A stretch of DNA of 64,000 bases from Liolophura sinensis (GCF_032854445.1 NC_088296.1:24809604-24873603), one strand, 5' to 3'; shown: positions 1 through 11,935, counted from the first letter of the stretch. Notes: a model not told the origin generated them from the sequence alone. Numbers and translations: made by a program.

Positions 1-288
1 AATCATGTCATATTTATTTTGAGTATCGATTTATATACTAGCATGGTACACGATTTAGATAGTGGTTTAAGTTATTCGAATAGAACATTCCTTGCGTCTT
101 TCTAACATCATTGAAAACTGTTTACTACTTCTCTTAGCATGGTTCCATAGTAATTTTGAACTTACTCAATTTCTTGATTTTTTTCCTGGTTTGTGTTAAT
201 CATTGTTTAGGGAATTGACGTTGCAATTATTGAGTCTGAACATCTATTTTGGTTGATGGATAATATACAAATGTCCTTTTCGCATTAC

Positions 289-971
289 CTTGTTCTTCTC
301 AGCTGCAGATGGTATATCCCGCACAGCATGTTCCGGGTGGTCAACCACACACCCCATACAGATCACCATCCGACACGGTACACAGTACAAGCCGAATGGC
401 TGACCGTGCCTAGCACAGGACGGCTGCTGAGTTGATTGGTGGTCCCTGCTAACTTGACCCTGTGAGATTTCCTGGGCGAGGTACTCCAGAGCCGAAATCA
501 GTCGATGACGTTTTAGAGGCCCCCTCGTTGGATGGTAATTTGTAAGACATTCCTGACAGTACAACACATTGCAGTTGGTACAAAACTTGACAGCTTTAGC
601 ATGATTGTCCTCACACATAGAACAATATGGGATGTCATCCTCAACCTTTACAGCAGACAACTTCTCCACAATTTCCGCCAGGTGAAAGTTGTGAGGCAGA
701 CCAGCTACACCTTCTCTCCCCAGACTGGTCGGTGCCCGACACACAGGGCATGCTATCTGCTGGTGAACGTCCTCATTCCCCGTGCTGCCGGAGGTCTCAT
801 CTATCTGTACAGATTTGGACTTGGAAGCATACAAACCAATGCATTCTCTACAAAAACTGTGCTGACAGGGTAGCATTACTGGTTCCCGGAATGTTTCCAT
901 ACATACAGAACATGTGAGAACATCATCTCGATTCTGCTTGCTTTCGGCCATTATTCTCTCGGGTTTTATTC
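289..971 (-). CDS. TRIM-like protein, N-terminal exon (RING and two B-boxes), partial gene
   Basis: This exon encodes the first 221 residues of a TRIM-type E3 ubiquitin ligase. A C3HC4 RING finger is visible (C14, C17, C29, H31, C34, C37, C68, C71) with a long acidic loop between the two metal-binding halves. It is followed by B-box 1 (about residues 108-152, starting YCSMCEDNHAKAVKFC) and B-box 2 (about 180-215, starting CARHGQPFGLYCVPC). The start is the ATG at 949-951. A splice acceptor (TTATTTCAG) ends at 972, so the exon begins with a 20-base untranslated leader after a 5' UTR intron. The frame stays open past AAG at 289, but GTAATG there is a good donor at phase 0; the last 14 codons of the raw frame are taken as intron. 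Coiled-coil and C-terminal exons must lie to the left of the window. Which TRIM subfamily is unclear. Confidence 0.88.
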
Positions 972-1739
972 CTGAAATAAAAACGGCAAATTGCTCAGAC
1001 TGTCACCTGTGAGGGTGTTCCTACTTACAAAAATATTAACGTTCAAGACAGCACACTGCCTCCGTCTGTTCTCGTGGTCCAACAACATATTGGGTACAGT
1101 ACTGTTAGTCGTTATCCCCCAATTCTCATTTAAGAAGCATTAAAGCGCCTATACATGTACGAGGAGAGTATGTGCATGTCGCTTTCCCGGAAAGGAATCC
1201 ATTCTGGTCAGTTAGAAAATTAGTGATTCTACCTTTCATTACGCCCGAGAGACTTTTTTGACAAAGGTATGGTCAAGACGGTTTGGGCAGATGTGTTCGA
1301 TAGGTATATAGCTCCCACACACAATTAGCAGATTTGTGTGGTCACGAAGGTAACTTGACCTTAAATACTGTACGATAATAGGGCCAAACCTTTGGAACAT
1401 CTCCATCTGCAGAATTTTAGAAATATAATAAATATCACATTACTAATAGTGACGAGTAACAAGGACATTTCTTACTTAGATCAAAACGGATATGAATTAA
1501 GGTCAAAGTCTTTCATCTCCCAGTGTTTTATTATGTTATTGTCAGAAACCACAGAAGTACAGACTACAACAGAGCTGCTATACCCTCCGATCAACACTGA
1601 TCAAACAAAATGTTTAAACCGTAAATGCTGACTTCGCTCCACCCTAGAAATGTGAAGTACATGTCCAATTAGATACAGTGTTATGACAGGGACAGTTTAA
1701 AGGGAACCAAAAATAAATATAATATAATAAATAAAATAT
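972..1739. other. 5' intron of the TRIM-like gene; nothing else recognised
   Basis: Between the TRIM coding exon and the first duplicated upstream block. I see no coding exon, RNA gene or clear repeat here. If the donor at 2675/2676 is used, all of this is intron on the minus strand. Confidence 0.4.
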
Positions 1740-2916
1740 ATTATTGAAGATATGAGGTTACATATTGAAGACATGTAACCTCAGGTAGACTGCAGAAGTA
1801 GGTCAGCGTCTGTTATATCTCCATACACGCAGCTCGAGCTAATGTATAAGTAGACCTTCATGCAGTATACGGCTGTTCTGACTTGTTAAGCTGTGTCAGG
1901 CTACGCCCCATTATGGGTGATCAGCGGGCTAGGTTGTAATGCCTGCTGAGTTAATCATGGATGTAGTCTTTTAGTTGCGTGACCCTGAAAATCCTGCGTG
2001 CAATTCAGTACATAATTTTAAGATTCGATTTACTTATACAGTGTAATACGTTCCTTATGTTTGAGTCCGCATTGAAGTCGGGAGAGCAAAGATCAAACTC
2101 GAGTCGGGTCAAACCAAACACCTCAAAAATGGTGTTTGTTTCTGCCTCGCTTGGAATATGAGAACATGTATATCCTAACTAAACAATTTTTGACTAAGAC
2201 AGTTTTTATATTTGGAGCAGAGCGGCGAACATTGTAAATAAAAAAGGCGTGTAAGCCCAACCAATGACAACACGTCACTGGCAACCAATAACCTTCAGCA
2301 AAACCACACATTATGCCTTTCAAGGTCAAAGCTTCAGACAAATACATTCATAACGTATTATCGTCCTGGATATAGTGAGAAGGTCGACATAATTAAACAG
2401 TATGAAGTGGAACTTAAATAAATCAATCATTTTCCTTAAGTAGAAAATATTCCGACTGTTGATATACCGTGTCGAAGGTTCACACACAGGCTGAGAGTAG
2501 AGTCTATACAAAGACACACCCCAAGTCCTACGTCGACTTCTTGTCCAATGGAGGACGACCAGACCAATTAAACACTGTCTGAGAGACGGTCAAATGATCG
2601 AGTAAACGACAACACCCTCACCTGACAGAAACATTCCGACATAAACACAGACCTACCTCATCTTACAGGACTTACCTGTAGAAACAATTCCCACCGTGCT
2701 TCACTACTTGATGAAACTGCGCTGACTGAAATACAAAATACTTAGTTCTGAGTAATACACGTCATCTAAGCAGGGGAGGTAAATCCCTTAACATGCTTTT
2801 GCACTCTCTGACATCCTCACAATGCTTAGCACAGTTCCCTTTTAACTTTACATGCGAATGCAATATTTTAACAAACATAAAAGTTTTCCTAAATGAATTC
2901 AGCAGTTTGGTTCAAG

Positions 2917-2921
<5 letters not shown>
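1740..2921 (-). repeat. Segmental duplication copy A: putative promoter/5' non-coding exon of the TRIM-like gene
   Basis: This block aligns by eye with 3010-4380 and 8695-10020 over many landmarks in the same order: a run like TTTTAAGATTCGATTTAC, a TTTTTATATTTGGA tract, GACCTTCAGCA-like and CAAGGTCAAAG segments, CACACACAGGCTGA, and a minus-strand donor TACAG/GTAAGT ending a short putative exon at 2676. Copy A is the one next to the TRIM coding exon, so it probably supplies its first untranslated exon. Divergence between copies is substantial. Confidence 0.7.

Positions 2922-2994
<73 letters not shown>
2918..2994. repeat. (TA)n microsatellite
   Basis: Uninterrupted TA dinucleotide tract between duplication copies A and B. 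Open frames across it (YIYIYI...) are artefacts of the repeat. Confidence 0.97.
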
Positions 2995-2997
<3 letters not shown>

Positions 2998-3009
2998 GAT
3001 TTGCGTGTT

Positions 3010-4380
3010 AACATTGTACAATACACACGGAGACATCATCTATACATGTTATAGTAAGGCTGAACACAATGTGTCTAAATCCATACATAATATTAAGATT
3101 GTATTTACTTTTAGAACCATTTATGTATGCACACATTCCTTAGCTTTGATCTTATGAGCAATAGATTGTATTTATTTCTTTTGCAGGTGTTTTACGCCGA
3201 ACTCAAGAATGTGCACATAATCTTAAAAATGTTGGTCTTTGCATGCACTGGCCGTTATTTACAGAGTGCGGTTTTACCTACAACTGATCGGATAGCCCAC
3301 AGATCAACTGTCCTAACAATTTACCTCTAACAATATTTATTTGTTCATTTGAGTGATGTTTTATGCCGTATTCACGAATACTTCAATTATATGACGCCAG
3401 CCAGCATTATGGTGGAAGGAAAACGGGGCGGGGGGGGGGGGGGGGTGCACCCCCAAGACCATCCGAATGAAGCTGGCAGATCTTTCCACATGGGGCAGGA
3501 GAGGAAGCCAGAATGAGCTGGACTTGAACTCACAGCGATCGCATTTGGTGGAAGGCTTTTTGGTTATTGCGCCGTGGTGGCGTGCTGTTACCCCGGGCCA
3601 AGGAGGCCGCTATGACAACTGATATAGGATATCATATAACAGGCGGACTGTTATCAGAGTTTTTATATTTGGACCAGACAGGCGAACGTTGTAAGTAAAC
3701 AAACAGTGATCCATATTGGCAAGATATTCGGACTTTGTGTGCCATAGGAGACACGTCACCGCCAGTAATCGACCTTCAGCACAACTGCATAATACCTTTC
3801 AAGGTCAAAGATTCAGAACCTCACATTAATAACGTAATATTGCCCTGTATATATCGTGACAAGATCAGTACTGGTCATTTTCCTTGATACGCAAATATCG
3901 ACAGTTAGAGGTTCGCACACAGGCTGACATGGCTGATGTTAAAGTCTATAAAAGGAAACGCCCATTCTTACATCTACGTTGTGTCGATTTGAGGACACCC
4001 AGACCAATTAAACTATGTCTGACAGTCGGTGATACGATCAAGTAAAGACCACTCCTTAACCTGAGTGATCGTTTCCATCCAAACTACATATAATCGAATT
4101 GCAGAATTTACCTGTCGACACAAATCTCACCTGGCTTCACAGCTTAGTGAAACAGCAGATTGAAACAGAAAATACTTGGTTCTGAGAAATGCACGTGATC
4201 TGTGCAGGGAGGTAAATCCCTCAGTGTGTTTGGAGGCCTACACATTTATACTCTGTGACATCTCAAGAATGGTTTCCGCACCTCGCCAGTAACTTTACGC
4301 CTATATGTGAAAGTCACGTTTCAACAAACAGTCAGTTTCCCACAAAATTACTTCAGCAAATCGGTTCGAATCATTATACT
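3010..4380 (-). repeat. Segmental duplication copy B of the TRIM 5' region
   Basis: Second copy of the upstream block, interrupted by a SINE at 3338-3610. It keeps the landmarks of copy A, including the stretch after the putative exon that matches 2780-2921 (for example CTTCAGCAAATCGGTTC against TTCAGCAGTTTGGTTC). Its putative exon ends at 4112 on the minus strand with donor GTAAAT, weaker than the GTAAGT of copies A and C. No TRIM coding exon follows it before copy A. Confidence 0.65.
3338..3610 (-). mobile_element. tRNA-derived SINE (family S1), inserted in copy B
   Basis: Copy of the commonest SINE of this window. Read on the minus strand it runs from a tRNA-like head with a B-box-like GAGTTCAAGTCCAGCTC to the shared tail (ATAAGTGAAATATTCTTGAG-like) and an A/T-rich end. 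This copy has a 14-16 base G run at about 3430-3445. Confidence 0.75.
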
Positions 4381-4454
4381 TATCACGTTTAGTTCTAAAC
4401 AGAATACATTGGAAATATAGTTGAGAACTGTCGGATCTATTTCATGAGACCAGC

Positions 4455-5290
4455 ATAATAAGATTAGGCTATAGCTACAATAGTTTGCCAGTGAATTCAA
4501 GCGGCATTACCTTCGTGGGGTCTCCGGGCTGAAAAGAATTGGACATCAGTCTTCTTGGCAAGTTTGTCGTAACGTAGAGCTCTGTCGTGTGGCATCGATG
4601 AAATATTATAGACTCAATTCTATATTTGAATGAGGGGCCATACAGGAGTAGTCCTACCTGTTTGCCCTAGGTTGATACCGTTAATTGAAGAGAACGGTCT
4701 TGCGAGGTTATTAAGCCCAACCTCTTCACTTCGGCTCTTACTTAGTTAGAGATTGAAGGTCGGATTGGCCCAGTTTGACCAATCGGTTGGAGCAGATGTG
4801 CTCCGAACTAAAATCACAAGGGGTTGTAAATGTCAAGCGATTCACAACGTAAAAGTTACAGTAATAGCAAACTCAATACGTACTTATCGACCCGGTCCAT
4901 TGCCCAAGTAGACCTATACATAACTAAACCGTCCAGGTGCTTTACATGCCAAAAGTTGGGCTTGGTAATGGCCAATGTAGAAATAAACTGTATTGTTTCA
5001 GATGTGCAGGAGAAGGCTATCGGGATTTGCCTCTACTAAGACAATAAAATGTTGAAATGGCGACGAAGCTCATATGCCCTCCTCTATCGACGGTTCACTC
5101 TTTATAAAAGAGAAACAGGCCATTACCTTCCAAGTTCCAAACCATACAACTTTTCAAGAAGATCATCGCCTCATTTGTTCTTTGAGCACTGTCCTGAAAA
5201 CTTCATTTGCCAATGTGGTCAAGAGAGTATCAACATTTATTGACACCCAAATATCACTGACTTGCCGATGATTGGTGATCGTAAACCTAG
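4455..5290 (+). mobile_element. LINE relic: 5' region and ORF1 (zinc-knuckle) fragment
   Basis: Shares its 5' part (from AGCTACAATAG and GAATTCAAGCGGCATTAC) and ORF1 part with 10225-10845. In the frame near 4924 it encodes PSRCFTCQKLG, the start of a CCHC zinc knuckle. After a frame change comes a segment like that found after zinc knuckles in Jockey/I-type ORF1 proteins (MPSSIDGSLFIKEKQAITF, near 5074). Several stops and frame changes show it is dead. It is followed by a SINE and then by ORF2 remains at about 6030-7265, so the endonuclease part has been lost. Confidence 0.6.
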
Positions 5291-5394
5291 AACAAATTCT
5301 GTGAAAGAATTAACTCGCCTGTCAATAAAACTACGTCTTCATCTGGCTCTGCACACAATCAAGGCATCACTGGGCGTAAGTTTTTCTAACATCT

Positions 5395-5645
5395 CGGGGC
5401 CTATATGGCCGAGGTGGATAGTGTGCCAGCGCAACGCAATGGCCCAAGGGAATATTACCAACGCGGTTTCTCTGAATTCAAGTTCAGCCCATGCTGTCTT
5501 CCTCACCGCTTGTACGTAGGAAGGCCTTCCAGCAGCTTGCGGATGGTCATAGTTTCCCACGGGATTTGCCTGGTTTCCTCTAACCATAGTGCTGGCCGCA
5601 GTCATATAACTGAAATATTTTTGTGTACGGTGTAAAACACTAGTC
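5395..5645 (+). mobile_element. tRNA-derived SINE (family S1), near full length
   Basis: Best complete copy in the window, in sense orientation. It has a tRNA-like head beginning GGCCTATATGGCCGAGG, a B-box-like GAATTCAAGTTCAGC, a conserved body (CTTGCGGATGGTCATAG, GTGCTGGCCGCAGTC) and the shared tail ending GTGTACGGTGTAAAACAC. It sits inside the LINE relic. Confidence 0.75.
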
Positions 5646-5699
5646 ATATAAGTAAATAAGTTAAACATCTCCAGCGCAATCATCAATAGCTGTGCCTAG

Positions 5700-7265
5700 A
5701 GCAATAGCATCGTTTTGCTACGGGACTGAATCTTTAGCTGTCAGCACTAAAAATGCTGAACAATTCCCCACATTATGATCAAACCTTATTTTTCCTTATC
5801 TTTACCTCAGGGTGGGCCTTATTATGTGAATTTTGTGGTCATACCAACTTATAGTACGTGTGTTCATAGTAATATTTATTGTAAGTTTCTAACCCGTTTG
5901 TCATCTATTACCACTGGAGACTCTCTTGGGTTTGTTTAATCATTACGTTTGGGTTAGTGGTAATGTTTTCCACCGCTATGGAGGGAGGCGTGTATTATCC
6001 CGGTTCCAAACCTGGTAAGGATCATATATAGTGTGCCGTCTAATTACCGTCGAATAGCTCTTACCAGAGTGGTTTAGGGTATGGAACGAATAATAAAAGA
6101 TAGACTTGTTTGGTATTTAGTAACCAACAATTTAAATGTATCTAGTATCTAAAATCTAATATTAAATGTGGTTTTTCTCAAAGTCGATTTAAAGTTGGTC
6201 GCATTGAAACTTTTAGTCGTAATGATATAATAAATAATGAATATGTGGTGTCAATATTTTTCGACCTTGAATAGGTCACGGGCTACGACACCGCAATGAA
6301 ATACGGTGTTTTAAAGGACCTTTCATATATGGGACTTATCGTTTATCGCTTGTCATTATTTATGCATATATCAGAAGTTTTATCTGATCGTCAGTTTAGG
6401 GTAGAGGTAGGGACAATCTTTCTGACTCTCATGAAGAAAAGTAGGTGTACTCCAGGGCAGTATACTATCACCAACACTGTTTAGCTTTAAACTTAATAGC
6501 TTGTCAAAAACTTAAACGTCTGGTACAGAGGCTTCTTTATAAGTTGATGATTTCCTTATAGGCTATCGTGCTAAAATATGAATAGCATCTAAAGGCAGCT
6601 GCAGCTTTGTCTCAATAAGACCAAGAAATGGGCAGTTGAAAATGGTTTTAGATTTTCTACCTCTAAAACCATCGATATGCATTTTATTGTACACGGAACT
6701 TCATCTCGATTCCAAGTTTTTATGGTGAACCAGAGAACCAAAAACAGATTTTCAGGAGTCATATTTGACAGCAGATTACGCTTTTCCCCCGTGTTAAAAT
6801 TCTTAAAGCTAAATGTACAAATGTATGCGTCAAAACATTCGTATACCAGGCGTCAACCAAGGTCAACGTTCGAGGTAAACAATCGCAAGGCCATTTCCCA
6901 AAACGACGTTTAAGTAAGGCTGTTGATATAAATAAGGTCGTGTATAGTACAGCCCAGCACTGACATGGGTGCTGAACGGTCACTTCTGTACAGTTTATAT
7001 CGATCTTTTGTGAGGTTTAAATTGGACCTTGGGTCCACCATTTACCATTCCGCCAAGAAATCGCATCTAAAATGTTGAATCCTGTCCATCATCAAGATTT
7101 GAGGCTCAGCCTGGATGCCTGTGGGACCTCGCCCGTGAGTCGTTTATACGTTGCGGCCAGCCAATCTTTAGTATACAGCAGGCATAACTCGCATACAGTC
7201 AGTATGCTACAAAGCTTAAAGCACATCCAACATGGCTTACCTACGACTGCAATGTGTAAATATAT
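5700..7265 (+). pseudogene. LINE ORF2 relic (reverse transcriptase region)
   Basis: Fragments in shifting frames match the order of a Jockey/I-like reverse transcriptase. A segment with DRLVWYLVTNN (about 6088) and FFDLE (about 6258) comes first, then KYGVLKDLSYMGL with a LSDRQFRVEVG block (6302-6420). Next are WAVENGFRFSTSKT with GVIFDSRLRFSPVLKF (6630-6810), and the C-terminal LYRSF, MLNPVHHQDLRLSL and CGTSPVSRLYV blocks (about 6990-7150). Many stops are present. This is the same general family as the LINE at 45380-47965. From 5700 to about 6030 I see no coding similarity. Confidence 0.65.
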
Positions 7266-7494
7266 GTAGATAGATGGTTTGATATTCGTGTTCAGATCCA
7301 CGTAAACATAAGAAATCTAATACAAATTCCCTTATGATTTAGATTGAGTTGGACAGCTAGTTCTAGACCAGTAACGTTTAATATATAATAGTTAACATCA
7401 CTGCTCTTTTCTTAGGGTTCCAAACTAAAAGTTTGCAACACCTAGTGTTATAGTACGGATTATTAGGGGTTCGAGCCATACAAGTTTGATTTAA

Positions 7495-7640
7495 GTATTT
7501 ATTTGATTGGAGTTTTAAACCGTGCTAAAGAATATTTCATTTATACGACTGCGGCCTGCTTTATGGCGGGAGGAAACCGGGCCAAGCCCGGATGGAAACC
7601 AACGAACATCCGCAGCCATACAGGATTAAGTCCCTGGGCT
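7495..7640 (-). mobile_element. SINE family S1, truncated copy
   Basis: Contains the family body and tail in reverse: TATTTGATTGGAGTTTTA, AAGAATATTTCATTTATACGAC, GGCGGGAGGAAACCGGG and CATCCGCAG. The tRNA-like head is missing. Confidence 0.7.
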
Positions 7641-7889
7641 TGAAGCCCTATTATTACTCTCGGCATTTTTGTGATACATTTTATGAGAAAACGACAAGTG
7701 GTACATTCCTGAAACTTCAGTATATTTTAGAAAAGGATCTGAAGTTTTGCTTTTTGGCTTTTGGTGACAGTTGGTGGCCACACTGGATTTTGTGCCAACC
7801 TAAACAAATCTTCTTCTCCAGAATAGCTGATGCGATTGAGCTGAAAATTAAACTGCATTTGTACCAAGCCTAGGCACATTCAGGGTGAT

Positions 7890-8640
7890 AACTAAAACTT
7901 TCTCCTTTGAGAACTGTACAAGCTCGCTATTGAGTGAAATGTCATGTGACTCAAATTCAAAGAGAACGCAAGATGAATCAGACGTACAGTAAACCCACAA
8001 AGAGCTGAAAATGTATTAGATGTATGTACAACAAACTCATAGCGAGCACAAAACACGTCCGACACACATGTACAAGAAACCCAAAGAGAATACAAGATGA
8101 ATACTACTGTTTGTTGTTTTACTGCTTATAATTATTGTAACAAACAAAAAAGTCACATTTGTGTTGAAGTGGTCATGTAATATCTGTAACAACCTAAGGG
8201 CCTTACGTGTTTAGTCACGGTTTCCACCCGTCAACATAATTTTGTACTCAGTGCTATGAGGAAGTATATACCAATTACTGGCCAACCAGAAAAGATTTAT
8301 TCCTTTCTAAAGCTAATTTGTTTTTGTTCACCCAGAAAAGTTGCTTTTTTTATTTTCTGTCATAAAACTGCCCATTAAATGATGATAAAGTATTGCGATG
8401 CTTGCTTAAACAGTATCCCTTTCTTAAAAAAAAAAAATAATGATTCATGTGATGTAAGTTTGTAGGCCGAGGAGGTTAAATATAAAATCGTTAACTCTTA
8501 GTTACTTTATAACATTTTCCAACTTATATATCTTCTGCAAGCCGCATACATTCTTTAGCAATCCATTAAAGGGAGTGCCAATTTTTCAGAGTGAATTATC
8601 CTCCAAAACATTTACATCCATATTTAGAGGGTAACTATTG
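7890..8640. repeat. Dispersed duplication, copy 1 (mate at 48130-48985)
   Basis: Long collinear match with 48130-48985: TGAATCAGACGTACA, CACAAAGAGCT, AACACAAAAC-like, TGTTTGTTGTTTTACTGCTTAT, GTAACAAACAAAAAAGT, CATGTAATATCT, and TCCATTAAAGG with AGTGCCAATTT near the end. This copy lacks the SINE present in the mate. No protein-coding potential is evident. Confidence 0.75.
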
Positions 8641-8694
8641 CAATTTTCATTCAAAAAGCATTGTAAGCATATGGTCTACAGTTTTGTTATGCTG

Positions 8695-10020
8695 ACATTT
8701 TAAAGGCACACTAAAATCCTGATTGGAGATATGTAACTTCAGGTAGATTGCAGAAACAGGTTATATCAGTAGAGTCAGTTATATCTCCACAAAGAAAACC
8801 CCAGGTATTATAAAGGTAAGATATTCGGCTGCCCTGACTGGCTTAGCTTTGTGAGCAGACATTATAGCCTCGTGCTCACGGATAATGGAGGGAGTAACAG
8901 GTTGGACAGTCAGGATGATAGTATACATACATGTAGGCCTCCTTATAGATTAGCTAGGGCTGTTTGTGTGAAGAGTGTGGAGTTAATAATACGTGTAGGC
9001 TCTTAGTCATGGATACATACACATCTGGGTCTTAAAATTGTAAAACAGACAGCTTTACCGGGACGTTATCCGTATACTTTATAGTAAGGTTGAAAATAAT
9101 CTGTGCAAATCCGTACACAATTTTAAGATTCGATTTACTTTTAGCACCATTTACCTATACAGACATTCCTAATCTTTGACGTCATGATCAACTAGTATAG
9201 GCTATGGTATAACAGACGGGCTGACCTATATAGAATAGGAGAACTGTATACCCTATAACCATCAATTTTTGAAAACCCCAGTTTTATATTTGAAGCGGAC
9301 AGCCGAAAGTTGCTAAGTAAACAATAAACAGTTATACGTGATCAAGGAAATAAGTTCGAGCTTTATGTACCACAGGCGCACGTCACCGCCAGTAATCGAC
9401 CTTCAACATAACTCTGCATAAGGCCTTTCAATGTCAAAGCTTCAGAAACTCAACAACTTAGAGGCCTACCATCGCCCTGTATATATACATGTAGTTGTTT
9501 TCCTTGACATAAATATTCAGACTGTTTATCGACAATGTTACAGGTTCACACACAGGCTGAGGGTAGTGTCTATGCGAAGACGCCCCAGTCGTCAGTCTGC
9601 AATTAACATCACTGCCTCTTTTTTTTTTACCTAATTCTGCTTAAACCATGGTGCTAGGGGGCGTGTGATTTTGCTACTATAGACGCATTTACTTGAATAG
9701 TTAGAATAAAACCCTGACTGAGGTAAATTGACAGGGGGAGTATTTCGCCAGTTACGTGTGACCATTTGCCAGCTATCACACCGTCGTCGCTGCTCTGGTT
9801 TGTCTCTCTACTGTACGTCTTATTTATATTGTGTAGATGTGTGGACTACTCGACCAACTAAGCAGTGTTTGACAGTGGGTAAAGACAACTTTTTAGCTTG
9901 ACAAATATTTCCACCCTAAATACACCTACCCCGCTTAAAATGACTTACCTGTCGAAGCAAATACCGCCGTGTTTTACGAGTTGATAAAATTGGGCAGACT
10001 GAAATAGAAAACACGTGTAA
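8695..10020 (-). repeat. Segmental duplication copy C of the TRIM 5' region
   Basis: Third copy of the upstream block. It starts with GATATGTAACTTCAGGTAGATTGCAG (compare 1764 on) and continues through CAATTTTAAGATTCGATTTAC, GCCAGTAATCGACCTTCAA and TTCACACACAGGCTGAG to a minus-strand donor at 9949 (AG/GTAAGT). Another repeat interrupts it at about 9630-9840, and a SINE ends it at 10020. Confidence 0.68.
9630..9840 (-). repeat. Dispersed repeat inserted in copy C (mate near 54960-55150)
   Basis: The reverse complement matches 54990-55150: AAACCAGAGCAG, ATTTGCCAGC/GCTGGCAAAT, AGTTAGAATAAAACCCTGACTGAGGTAAATTGACA. A shorter related piece lies at 26615-26660. It breaks the alignment of copy C with copies A and B, so it inserted after the duplication. 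Confidence 0.6.
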
Positions 10021-10021
10021 G

Positions 10022-10222
10022 TTTATTTATTTTTTTATTTGATTGGTGTTTTACGGCATACTCAAAAATATTTCACTTACACGACGGCGGGCACTATTAT
10101 GGTGTGGGGGGGGGGGAATCGGGGCAGAGCCCGGAAGAAACCTACGACCATCCGCAGGCTGGTGCCAGACCTTCCCACTTACGGCCGAACAGGAAGCATG
10201 TGGAAGTGTTATCACTTTCGGT
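10022..10222 (-). mobile_element. SINE family S1
   Basis: Reverse-oriented copy with TTTTTTATTTGATTGGTGTTTTACGGC, TCACTTACACGACGGCGGGCA, a G run and CGACCATCCGCAGGCTGGTGCCAGACC. It lies directly against the LINE fragment that follows. Confidence 0.75.
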
Positions 10223-10224
10223 TC

Positions 10225-10845
10225 CAAACAGAATGAGATGAGGCTACAGCTACAATAGTTGCCCATTGAATTCAAGCGGCATTACTCCCGTGGAGTCTCC
10301 GAGGTAAAATCAGGCCTCTGGGCAATCTTGTCGCACAAGGCGACTAACCTAGAGCTCCCTCCTGTGGCCCATGTGAATATAATAGAGTCATATCTTCTCG
10401 GGGGGTGGGGTACCTGTTGATCATGGCGTACCTGCTTGCTGTGGGTTGCGATCCTTAATGGAAGAGAACCGGATCCCAATTGTTGAGGGCAGGTTAGTGT
10501 TGCGAGATTTTCAAGCCCAACACTGCAAAGACCCTTGCTTAGATAGAGACGGGAGGTAGATTGGTCCAATTCGACCAATCGACTGGAGCAGATGTACTCC
10601 GAACTAAAATCTCACGGGGTTGTAAATGTCAGGTGATTCACATATAAAAAAATGACAGTAACAGCAAACTCAGCAAGTACTCATCGACATTTTATAAACC
10701 TTATGGTCCTCAGTCGATCGCAGCGCGTCCAATAAGACATGCACATACCCAATCCGACTAGGTGCTTTTCGTGCCAAAAGTGTGGACATGACAATGGTCA
10801 ATGTAGAAATAAATTGATTTGCTTACCATGTGTAGGTGATGTAGG
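10225..10845 (+). mobile_element. LINE 5' region and ORF1 zinc-knuckle fragment (second copy)
   Basis: Matches 4455-5030. Here the zinc knuckle is better kept: around 10761 the frame reads RCFSCQKCGHDNGQC, a clean C-x2-C-x4-H-x4-C motif, followed by RNKLICLPC. This identifies the pair as ORF1 (gag-like) of a non-LTR element. The fragment ends where a SINE begins at about 10848. Confidence 0.65.
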
Positions 10846-10847
10846 AC

Positions 10848-11010
10848 CCAGGAGCCTCTCACCAATGCGGTCGCTGTGAGTTCAAGTCCAGCTCATGCTG
10901 GCTTCCTATCCGGCTGTAAGTGAGGTCTGTCAGCCACGTGCGGATGGTCGTGGGCTTCCGCCGGGCTCTGCCCAGTATCCTCCTACAATAATGCTGGCCG
11001 CCATCGTATA
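10848..11010 (+). mobile_element. SINE family S1
   Basis: Sense copy with AGGAGCCTCTCACCAATGCGG, the B-box-like GTGAGTTCAAGTCCAGC, GCGGATGGTCGTGGGCTTCC and AATGCTGGCCGCCATCGTATAAGTG. The tail is degraded. Confidence 0.75.
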
Positions 11011-11935
11011 AGTGTCAAGGTATCCATAAAAGTTAATGGCCACAAAATAGATGGTTGCTAAGTAATAACCCACCTAAGATGCATCCCCGGTCAAAAACGA
11101 AAGTCCCTGTTCAAACCAGGCACTGTTATGTTTAATTTACAAAATGAAAAATGTCTTTACTGAAACATTCATGTGTGTATTTCTACGTGCTTTTAAGGTT
11201 TCGTTTTGATTAACAGTTGTCTTCATATGTAAAACATGAACTTTATAATGTGATCAGTTTTGTATTATTTTGGCAAGATTTTCCACACTATGCACTGTTT
11301 AAATGCACAAAAAAGAGAAGATACTTCAGTGTGACTGCAACAGGCTACCATTTTTCGATTTTATGACTTATACGTCACTTCAGTGCATGTTTGGAGCCTT
11401 GCTTGCCAAATAGCAGGAAAAAAGAGTAAAACAGAACTGAAGAAAGAAGTAGCCTTATGAGTGTGTAATTCACAGCTATAGTCAGTTTTTCTTCTTGAAG
11501 TGCACATTAATATCATTTTATTGGGAAGCTTTAACGTCCATGGCCGCCCCGACCAAGCTTTACGCTTTGGGAATTTACAGACTGATTCTGGGATTTCAGA
11601 ATTTCCATTTTCTGATGGTACGTCATTGGGGCCGATATTGTCATTATTTTCAACCAGAACATTCCGGACATCCTAAGATGGTAACCATTTTAGATGCTTC
11701 TCAAAACATGTTTATTATTACTATTATCCTATTGCCAACTGCAAAGCTTTGAACCTTGAGAATAAAGGAGCAAATTTTCTTCAGACAGGCAAATTCTCCT
11801 CGATGCTCGCCCTCAGCCTTGTCCTATTTATTTGTAAATGACACTTTCTAATGTCCTCGAGGCAAAAATGTGTCATAGGCAAATGAAAATAGACTGCCGC
11901 ATGTTTATACAAAACACGAGACAGACGAGGTTCGG
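11011..11935. other. Non-coding stretch without recognised features
   Basis: AT-rich sequence before the satellite. Short open frames have no recognisable domains. The last bases (about 11925-11955) contain a tRNA B-box-like GGGTTCAAATCC, a hint of a decayed SINE at the satellite border. Confidence 0.4.

Noticed and set aside
2793-3011. Open frame with a long YIYIYI stretch (also at 19550-19855 and 45077-45367)
   Set aside because: Translation of TA microsatellites; no coding evidence.
7592-7873. 93-codon open frame
   Set aside because: It starts inside a SINE and continues into unrecognised DNA; no domain and no splice context.
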